Shown: one piece after another, positions 19,836 through 27,502 of the stretch
Layout: the number at the start of each line of letters is the position of its first letter
Position numbering within the stretch: the stretch's first letter is position 1
From: Chara braunii
Taxonomy: Eukaryota; Streptophyta; Charophyceae; Charales; Characeae
Reading direction: 5' to 3'
Assembly: GCA_003427395.1 (NCBI GenBank)
Contig: BFEA01000332.1
Coordinates: 1,611,021 to 1,638,522 of the forward strand
DNA length: 27,502 nt
Program-made: the position numbers and the translations under genes
The notes under the pieces: model-generated
Told to the model about the DNA's origin: nothing
Database searches by the model: none
Seen by the model: only the letters and a program-made list of their open reading frames with translations

Positions 19836-20633
19836 TGATTTTTGACGACGAGAAGCTTACACGACTCGGCCGGATAGAGGCTGGGGTCCGTGAGGGCCGA
19901 CAGGTTTATCCCGGCTAAGCGCGCCCTCTCGAATCAGGTGCCACGGTGAGTTGTCCTTACAGTAGGGCCGCATGTACGCGACTCTACAAGGGTAAAACAA
20001 AAAAAACAAAAAACAATCTTGCGTAGGTAGGCCAACCTGATAGATAGTATCTGGATTACCCCGATGATTTCACTATCATGCTTATGCATTGAGGGGTAAT
20101 CGACCGCTTAAAAATAACATGAACAAAGTGGGAATCGACATCTAAAAAGGGCGTTGAGCGGAACAACAAGGGCAAGGTATCAGGAAACGGAACATTTCCA
20201 TACCGAGTAGCCGGGTGTTGGAGATGGATACTTCATCATTCGTGGAACAGAGAGAGTAATTATCACCTAGGGGGACAAAGCGACCAACAAAACTACGCTC
20301 GCTCCTCCAAGTAAACGCGCAAGGTACGAAAATGTGATCGATCCGAGAGTTCAAGCATCGATCAAGAGTCAGATCACTTGTTGATCTGCATGGTACCAGT
20401 GTATTTACTTGTAGAAGTTGTTCATGACGGATCTTCCGTCTTTGGACGGCGGTATAATTGTCTCTTCGGTCATATGGGCAGGGAAGAATAACCTTGGCAG
20501 GTCATCTCATCAAGTGAAAATATTGTTTATGTATTGGTTTTATTCATGAGTAGGGGATTATAAAGGAACTAGGATTATACGTTGGGTTTCATGTTTGGTT
20601 GAGGCCGTCCTAGTCGACCGACGCTCGTTCGTA
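19836..20633. other. No supportable gene
   Basis: Mixed-composition DNA with no convincing ORF; nothing recognised. Confidence 0.5.
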
Positions 20634-20945
20634 CCGAGGAGATCAGCGTCCTCGGGAACGGACAACGTTCGGGTCCACTTGGCGTTAACCAAGCGTACCT
20701 ATACTCCAGCGAGCGAGCAAACGCCCTCGGTTGACCTACCTTTGCACTTGCATGTAAAAGCCTTCGCATGTGGGTCAGTAGCTCGGTAGGGATACGCCCC
20801 TGAGGGTGGTGACAGCCCCTGAGGGAAGGTAAGATGTGCCCCGCGAGAACCTATCCTGTCATAGGGGACCGTGGGATGTACAGCTGGCGCACCCGGCTAG
20901 AGCGGCGACGGAACGACGCGACCTCGACCGCCTCGGCGGTTCGCG
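20634..20945. other. Second run of consecutive hairpins
   Basis: CCGAGGA/TCCTCGG (20634-20655, loop 8) is followed at once by GAACG/CGTTC (20656-20670, loop 5), then CTTGG/CCAAG (20678-20693, loop 6). Further on are CCTAT/ATAGG (20850-20865) and a nested CGCGA...ACCGCC/GGCGGT...TCGCG (20917-20945). The style matches 15.4-16.6 kb. No ORF. Confidence 0.65.
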
Positions 20946-21057
20946 GAATTATTCATGCATTGTCCTAAGTTGTCTTTTGATTTTCTATTTGTTTTAACTC
21001 CTACGTGACATAGCCGGGAGAGCCCTCGCTCACGCGGGGACCGATGCGCTCGACACC

Positions 21058-21400
21058 GCGTCCCTTATACAAAATGAAACAAGGAGATACCAGGACAAAG
21101 GGTTGAAAAAAAGTTGAGAGAGAACCTGCCAGCGTTGATTACTCTGGTGACTAGAGGGTTGACTGTGAAGGTTGCTGAGAGATAGGCATCAAAACACCTG
21201 CTGCTGAGAAGATACAACTACCAGCCTGCCAGCCTGCCAGCCACCAGCCTTCAGTCGTACAAAAACCAGCCTGCCAGCATTGATTGTCGTGATTGTCAGG
21301 GGATTGTACCTCAAAATTCCCCTGCCAGCCACCGTCCTTCAGTCGTACAACAACCAGTCTGCCAGCATTCATTACCTTGATTACCAGGGGATGAACTGAG
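21058..21400 (+). repeat. Dispersed repeat R3, copy 2, with internal tandem units
   Basis: The first part (to about 21210) matches 8296-8460. The CTGCCAGC..TTGATTAC core then recurs at about 21269 and 21356, with a period of about 87 bp, and an intervening CCAGCC-CTTCAGTCGTACAA block is also repeated. The minus-strand frame through it is not convincing as a gene. Confidence 0.65.
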
Positions 21401-21470
21401 CAGGTGATGTATCCTGTGGATGAATGGGTATTTGATAGGCATTGCCCGGGGGGCACCAGGAAGGCTTGTC

Positions 21471-22463
21471 TCATTCGTGCCTGATCCAATGGCAGGTGCA
21501 GACTTCCATCAGGGCAAAGGGGGGAGGGGGAAACGGGTCCAGGAAATCAGACGGGGGTCTCATCGGGAAGGATGGATCCATATGAGTCCAATTATTGAAA
21601 ACAAGTCTGTAGTCTCTTGGGATTTCTTGTTCGGTTATGGCTGCCTGAACTTCCATCCACTCAATTTGAGTCATCCATCTACCCCGATCTCCCCATAACC
21701 ACTCCCTGCAAAAACCCGTAATCGCCCTCTTTATATCCTGGTTCGTCTGAAAGATGTCTAACTATGACTTAAGATCCCTCCATCTGCGTCTTAGCTCCAA
21801 TTGGACCAGCTCCTTATTTTTTCTGTCAATTCGGGACCTTCGATTTTGACTCGTTCCAAGACTAAGAGGCAGCGCTGCCACCAGAGCGCCCATAGGATGG
21901 ATCGTCTACCCAAGTTGTACAGATTGTTGGCATAGGCAGGGGCGTTTTCCAGTGTTGGGCAGTGTCCTATCAATATGGCCTGCCAAGACCATGACCAAGG
22001 GGTGTCATATATCATTTTCCTCCAGATGCGGTCCCACCACCGCCACGTCGGTAAGGCCACTGGGCACTGCATAAATATATGTTCAATGGTTTCTTTTTTT
22101 TTTTTGCATTGGGAAGGCAAACAAGCATCGGTGGATATGTTCAATGGTTTCATTTTTTTTTTTTGCATTGGGAAGGCAAACAAGCATCGGTGGCACCACG
22201 GGAGCGCTTTGCCTTTTTGTTCCAGGTGTGTGTGGTCAATTAGCCAGGCATTCATCGGTAGGCAATGATGAGCGATCTGCCATTGTAAGGAGGTAATTTT
22301 TGCCGGTTTCGCTTTGCTTTCATTGAACCACTTAATTGGCTAGGGAGGGTCCGATCTACGTTCAAATGTTTAGTCCATCTGTCGTTAATTTGATCGATTA
22401 ACACACTCTCGAGTCTGAGCAGCTTATACATGGATTTGACAGATATGGTGTTGAGTTGGACCT
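21471..22463 (-). pseudogene. LINE ORF2 C-terminal fragment, copy A
   Basis: Minus-strand translation gives, in order: SVKSMYKLL..INDRWTKHLNV (about 22450-22350), KWFNESKAK..WQIAHHCLP (after a one-base frameshift near 22335), WLIDHTHLEQKG, a zf-RVT-type CxxC...ETIEHIFMQC, NLGRRSILWALWWQRCLLVLERV, and a terminal RDYRLVFNNW..DFLDPFP block ending at TGA 21471-21473. The same order occurs in copy B (23708-25380). The zf-RVT part is equivalent to residues around 1259-1276 of the large LINE, but this is a different family. The fragment is broken by the frameshift, internal stops and a duplicated block in the zinc-finger region. Confidence 0.85.
22077..22193. repeat. 58/59-bp tandem duplication in the zinc-finger region
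   Basis: Unit 1 (22077-22134) and unit 2 (22135-22193) share ATATGTTCAATGGTTTC, a T run and GCATTGGGAAGGCAAACAAG. The one-base length difference lies in the T run. Read through on the minus strand, the two copies are translated in different frames. Confidence 0.9.
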
Positions 22464-22866
22464 TTTTTCTGGTTGCCGTTGCTGCTCCCCGGGCCGTCTA
22501 CCATTGTCATTCCTCAGGGTCAAAAGGCAGCTCATTTATTAGTGTTTGGGAAAAGAAGACGATGGGGTCTTTTCCCTCTTGTACCACACGTACTCGAAAC
22601 ACCTCGGTTTTATCCCGCCACTCAAAAGGGTTACGAGAACCAAGATCATCCTCGTGGCTGTGTTCGCGGACACATTTTATTTCCACGGTACATCACTATG
22701 AAGACTTGCGTGAAGGAGATCGTACCAACCCATGAATTTGGGTGCACAACTGTTCTTCTTTGTTTTATGTTCCATTTCAATTCATTTTAAATTAGAAAAC
22801 GATCCATTCATGAAAATAAAAAATCACTTTGTCTTTTCCAAATAACCATAAAATTGAGTCACACAT
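22464..22866. other. No supportable gene
   Basis: Between LINE copy A and R2. It contains two overlapping frames of about 100 codons without motifs (22430-22790). Nothing recognised. Confidence 0.5.
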
Positions 22867-23340
22867 CGTAGAATACTTCACTAATGGGTCCAGGCCCCTG
22901 CTCCCCGTGAGAGACGGGCAGCATTCAATCCTCGCTAACGGTTCAAATTTTGTGACGTACCACTTTCCATAATGTATCTGGCTGCACTTTGGTGCAGTAG
23001 AGGATGTACCTTAGGGCAATCGTGTTCAGAGCTTGGTATCTCTTTTCCCCTTTATTTTTTTATTGGTTTTTTTTTTTTGGAAGCAGTATCCCGACTATTT
23101 GTGCTTCTACTCTCCGTGAGAGACTGGGAGCATTTAATGCGTGCCAACCGTTTCAATTTCAGGGCTTCACTGTGATGTAGCACTTTCCAGAATGGATGTA
23201 TCTGAGGGAAATCACGTTTAGAGCTTGGTACCTCTTTTCCCTTTTATTTTTTTGTTTTTTTTTTTCCTTTTGAAGATTCTCGGCTGTTTGTTCTTCTGTT
23301 CCCCGCGAGAGGCGGGAAACATTTAACGAGATATTTCCAG
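22867..23340 (+). repeat. Dispersed repeat R2, two and a half tandem units
   Basis: Units start at about 22898, 23107 and 23296, each with C(T)CTCCCCGTGAGAGAC(T)GGG-like DNA. The first two continue with a CCACTTTCC-A-AATG block, GTTYAGAGCTTGGTA, a T run and GAAG-ATTC/AGTATC; the third is cut short. The periods are about 209 and 189 bp. At the left end, 22867-22892 is the inverse of 7748-7773. Confidence 0.7.
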
Positions 23341-23707
23341 ACGGATATAGCTGAACTTTTGCCGAGGACATTTTCATGCACGAGTGGAAACAAGAAAACT
23401 ATAGCCTCTTTACATTCCAACTGCTGGCAGCAGGTCCAGAATAAGGGTGGTACCTGTGCGAACCATCAAATGTCCCATGTTGGTTCCCGGTCCCTGCAGG
23501 CTCGGCAAAAATCGGCGCGCAGGGCATATTCAGGCTCGACATCAATAACTAGGCCAAGTAGCAGTACTACCTCCTGTCCTCCTCAAATAAAACCTCATTC
23601 AAGCAGATACTCGCACCTCCCCATACCTCATAGAAACCCCTGTATTGCACATCAGGAAGGAATCCAGGAGGTACTAAGATTATTTGAACTTGACTCAATA
23701 CTGAATT

Positions 23708-25380
23708 TTACCCATCTCCTATAGCATACCACTGAATATCGACCATCGCCAACTTAGAGAGGGGGAAGGGATCAAGAAAGCATTCGGGGGATTTGAGAGT
23801 GACTCCTGGCGAAAGTGAAAATCAGTCCTTGAAAATCAGGTGGAAATCCCGCTTTAGGGATTCCTCCTGCACCTCCCTTCCCGACCATTTCACTTCCCCC
23901 AAGCTTCCTCCTTCAGCTCCCCCCAGCCAATTTAGATTAAATTGTTGAATACTACTAATAATATCCTTTTTCTGTTGGAGCTGCTGTATCTTAGCACGGA
24001 CTGCTAATCAATGTGACCGTATTTTCGTTTGTACAAATTAAACTATCAGCTGAGCAAATTCTGTTCCTTTCAATTTTACATCCTCTCTTTCATATATACA
24101 CCTTTTGTACCATAATACCAAAAAAACAGCTTTTCGGCCAATTAAAAAAATATATATATGAAATTATAAAAGTTGTATATCAATTGGTTCCCAATAACCC
24201 AGGAGAATGACTCTCCAATCTCATTATCAGTCAATCCCCGTTAGATCTCTCCACACACAGTCTCACCTTCTCCATGCCAATACCGTATCCGAACATTGAA
24301 TGAACACGTGTTCAATGGTTTCTCTGATCTTCTTATTGGGAAAGACAGATAGGCATGATTTACACCATGGTAGTGCCATGCCTCATTGCTCTAAGTTAGT
24401 GTGACCAATAAGCCAGTCATTAGTGGGCAGGCACCTATGAAGTATTTGTCACCGTAGCGGGGAAAATTTGGTTGGTCTCTATTTTAGCTTGTTAAAGAAT
24501 TTTATATTTTGGATTTGCACATCAATATTCAGATGTTTGACCCACCGGTCCCTTATTACAGATGACACATCCACTCTTGGTCTCAACAAACGATATACTG
24601 CCTTAACCGAGAGGGACTGCAAGGTGCGTGGTTTAGTTCTCTTCCTAGTTTGCCATACCCATTCAACTGGGTCCAAAGGTAGGTCCGAAATTGGGCATTA
24701 TGGTTGTAAGACTCTTCAGTCTGTGGTCACGGAGATAAAAAACACTCTAGTCCTAAAAGAAAAATTGAAAGGGAAAAACTTAACTTGGTTAGTTTGTGAA
24801 GGACGGAGCAAATGATTTGCAGTTATTCTGAAGAGAGTCACCAAAGCTTCTTCTTCTAGTAGACTCACTATTTGTCTCACCTGCCAACATTGTAGGTCAT
24901 GTGCAATTGTTACGAAATCTTCTTCCTGAAATCTTACTCCTTTTTTTAGTTCCCTTACCTAGGTCAGAGGAATAGAACAAATGATGTGATCTAAGTCTTG
25001 GGCTAGTTTATGGGCATATGGAATTGTTTTCCTAATCTGATCAATCGACATCCAATCTCTCTTTTCGTGGTCCCAAATGTCTTTAACCGTACTACCCTTT
25101 TTTTCACCCACTCGGACCAGGGGGTTGAAGAGCTATTATAAATACAACCATTAGCATCAGTTATCCATCTGTTCCCGAATAAAGGTTGCCTCAATATTTC
25201 TTCAAATCGTGCAGGATAAGGTTTATTTGGTAAGGGCAATTTCGGCCATGTTTTCATAAGGGAAACCCATAGATTGTCCACAAGAAGATCAACACGAGCT
25301 GCACCTCTCTCACCTTCTAGCTTTGAATGTGCATATGGCCGACGGATGTTCCAGAATTTGTTTTCCACTCTAGGGCATTG
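23708..25380 (-). pseudogene. LINE ORF2 C-terminal fragment, copy B
   Basis: Minus-strand reading gives WPKLPLPNKPYPARFEEI..LFGNRW (about 25260-25170), VKDIWDHEKRDWMSIDQIRK (after a frameshift near 25090), SVKAVYRLL..IRDRWVKHLNI (about 24610-24530), LPTNDWLIGHTNLEQ, a zf-RVT motif WCKSC..ETIEHVFIQC (about 24360-24290), IGRKAVFLVLWYKRC, and RDFHLIFKD..CFLDPFP, ending at TAA 23708-23710. It parallels copy A block for block and extends further upstream, into a region equivalent to ORF2 residues 970-1060 of the large LINE (KDIWDEANEDW). Several in-frame stops and at least one frameshift show it is dead. Confidence 0.85.
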
Positions 25381-26472
25381 ACTTTGACCTTCTATTAATT
25401 ACCGACGTCAGGTTTCTAGCACAGGTCGCAGGTATGACCAACTAATCAACCACCAATTTTAGGACTGGAAGTAACGTTCTCAGGAGTTCTTTCACGTCGC
25501 AATCAAGATGACATGATTTGTGATGAGGGACTTGTTCCCTTCTCAAGACTTACTGGTCACATGTTGAGTCGCACAGTTCGCTCGTGCGCCAGTCAGCAAC
25601 GGTCTTAGAGCTAGCCGGGTTATTTAATGAGCACCCAAGCTTGATGCCGGTGCTTGCTACTTTACGTGGTCGCCTACAACATGCAACCTCGTAACCACCT
25701 AAATCTAATCGACAACAACACGAATTGACAATAACTTATTCCAGGAGAACCGTCATTGACTTATTCTAGGAGATATCAACTTAGTTTCACACATGTCACG
25801 TCTCATCTTCTTTTGGAATCTCCCATAAGTTTTCCCCAGTAATTGAGACTCATTTCAACCTCTTTTCGGAAAAAAAAAATGGATCTCTAAATTTCGCATG
25901 TTTTTTCTTTGTTCTTCTTCTGTTTGTATTAATGATTCTTTCAACTTGTATAAGGGTTTCTTGGAGAGGGTGAGCTCTGCTCTACATGGGCTTCACAAGG
26001 AGGGTAGTGATGCTTGGGAGAGGGTATGAGCAGACTGTTGGGGATACTCTACTCTGGGGCTGGGGCAGATTGTGAGGGTGAACATCAAACCTTGGCAGAG
26101 GCAGATTAGGGTATGGGCATGCAGAGGAATACTTTGGGTGGGAACTGGATTTCTCTGGGTTGTAGGGTGTGAGAATGGGACTGTTCCAAGTTGGGGCTGA
26201 CGGGGAAGGTCTTCTAAGTTCTAACTTCTAATTTCGACACTCTTTGTCAGCGGAGGCAGTGAAGGGACATGGTGGGGAATTGAGGGGGGGGAAAGGAAAT
26301 TTTCAATCACTAACTTTTTCTGTACTGCGCAAGTGCATGGGAGACAGACGACTGTCTTTGAAAAAACAGGACAGGCGTAGTACATCCCTAATTAGGCTAA
26401 TTAGGTTATGTCCACCTTAGCTGGCTGTAACACTTCCTGGGCGACGTTTGGTTTCTTCTATCATGGATAAAA
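25381..26472. other. No supportable gene
   Basis: Mixed-composition DNA with no convincing ORF, repeat or RNA gene. Confidence 0.5.
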
Positions 26473-27340
26473 GGATTTCAGGGATAGCTGAATCCTGGCT
26501 GGTGTCTGCTAGAGTAGTAGTGTTCTGAGCTCTTTGCCGATGCCAGAACGACGCTGGCAGGTGCTGAGGTGTGCGCCCTGTGACCTGTTTTGTAGCAGGA
26601 GCGTGGGGCCTGGTAGAGAGATTTGGGGATTTGTTGAGGGAGGAAGGCAATCCAGTGGCGAACTCAAAGGTACTGCCAAGACAAGCTTTGAGGCCAGGTA
26701 TAGTTTTGGTAGTGAGAACACGACAGCGATGGCAGGTATTGGGCAGGTTGATTTTATCTTTGGAGTGCCGAGTCTGGTTTAGGGCAAAGCTAGGAGTTGC
26801 TCATAGATTGTGAGGCTGCGAGTTGCGGATGTAGTCATCATCTTTGTCATCATCAGCTGATTTATCATCAAGAATCAAGAATCATCATCATCAAAAAAAA
26901 AAAGAAAAAAAAAAAAAGGCTTTCTGGTGCTCTGGAATTCTTGACGGCATCTGCCCTTCTTCCTCGTTAGGGATGAAGGATTTCAGAGATGGTCGAATCC
27001 AGGCTGATAACTGCAGAGTTGCGTGGTTCTGAGCCCCTGGTTTGCCGATGTCAGAGCGACGCTGGCCGGAGCTGGGGCGTTGCCCTGTAACCTGCAAATG
27101 GCAGGAGTGTGAGGCCTTGTAGAGAGGTCTGGGGATTTGTCGAGGGAGGAAGGCAATCCAGTGGCGAACTGGGGGGGGCTGCCTTGACAACCTATGGGTC
27201 CAGGGTTAGTCTAGGTGGCGCGAGAACAAGTCAACTATGGTCAACGTTGGCTAGGATGGCATTGTCTCTGAGATGTAATGTCCTGGTACAGGGAAGGCTA
27301 GGAGTTGTTCTAGAATTAGGAGGCCAAATTTGCTGATCCA
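26473..27340. repeat. Tandem repeat with a period of about 506 bp, two units
   Basis: GGATTTCA at 26473 recurs at 26979. Shared blocks include TTTGCCGATG-CAGA-CGACGCTGG, CTGTRACCTG, GCAGGAG-GTG-GGCCT-GTAGAGAG, GGGGATTTGT-GAGGGAGG and AAGGCAATCCAGTGGCGAACT. Each unit is followed by an ATC-rich spacer. Frames on the minus strand are similar between the units, but indels break them, so I do not call a gene. Confidence 0.8.
26838..26892. repeat. (ATC)n-rich tract, first
   Basis: Imperfect ATC/TCA repeats at the end of the first 506-bp unit, followed by an A-rich run to 26917. Confidence 0.85.
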
Positions 27341-27358
27341 GCATACATACTAATCTCC

Positions 27359-27465
27359 ATCATCGTTAGGATCATCATCATTAGTATCATGAACTCACAG
27401 TTTTCATGGAATCAGCAGAAGTTCATCATCATCATTATTATCATCATTATAATCATCATCATATG
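27359..27465. repeat. (ATC)n-rich tract, second
   Basis: Imperfect ATC/ATT repeats after the second unit, matching the position of the first tract. Confidence 0.85.
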
Positions 27466-27502
27466 AGGGACACTGAGCCCGGTTCTCGGCATGTTCGGTT
27501 CG

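Noticed and set aside
19816-19850. Bacterial intrinsic terminator
   Set aside because: The form fits, but the window is eukaryotic and comparable hairpins are scattered through the same region.
16512-21400. Complete LTR retrotransposon
   Set aside because: No second same-orientation copy of element P, no clear primer-binding site and no gag/pol domain was found in the interval.
26417-27190. Minus-strand coding frames in the 506-bp repeat
   Set aside because: Frames are similar between the units but broken by indels, and end in A/ATC-rich repeats; no motif.

Overview
This window looks like repeat-rich intergenic nuclear DNA of a eukaryote, most likely a streptophyte (non-flowering land plant or charophyte alga). 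The argument rests mainly on a LINE whose long ORF2 runs endonuclease, reverse transcriptase, zf-RVT zinc knuckle, an architecture common in plant LINEs. Many microsatellites, long poly(A)/poly(T) runs and the absence of any compact gene operon fit this. No conserved host gene, rRNA, tRNA gene or CRISPR array was recognised. The organism assignment is inference.

Layout. 1-5.4 kb: microsatellites, one broken ORF (769-1251) and long stretches with nothing I can support. 5.4-8.5 kb: a fold-back repeat, then a minus-strand copy (6003-7261) of a promoter-bearing dispersed repeat called 'element P' here, plus two other dispersed repeats (R2 near 7.6 kb, R3 near 8.3 kb) and a 92-nt A run. 8.66-9.25 kb: hairpin-dense DNA with a 96-bp element bearing inverted ends. 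About 9.4-15.4 kb: a near full-length LINE on the plus strand with two overlapping ORFs, AATAAA and a poly(A) tail. ORF2 keeps one frame for 1404 codons but carries eight stop codons; ORF1 is broken by a 29-bp tandem duplication. 15.4-17.8 kb: hairpin-dense DNA resumes and leads into the plus-strand copy of element P (16512-18277), with its TATA box at 16633. 18.84-19.82 kb: two consecutive unknown ORFs, with a GC hairpin on the second stop codon. 20.6-20.95 kb: more back-to-back hairpins. 21.1-25.4 kb: R3 and R2 copies and two minus-strand decayed LINE ORF2 3' fragments of one family. 26.5-27.3 kb: a tandem repeat of about 506 bp with ATC-rich spacers.

The best candidate for something undescribed is the hairpin-rich DNA surrounding element P and the two ORFs. 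Short perfect stems occur one after another. In a duplicated block the stems are unchanged while the loops differ. Between the two distant copies of element P, one stem shows a compensatory C:G to T:A exchange and the palindrome-to-TATA spacing is the same. I read this as a structured, transcribed mobile or viral-like element interrupted by a later LINE insertion. Its identity and mobility are inference; only the sequence patterns are seen. All repeat comparisons and folds were done by eye.
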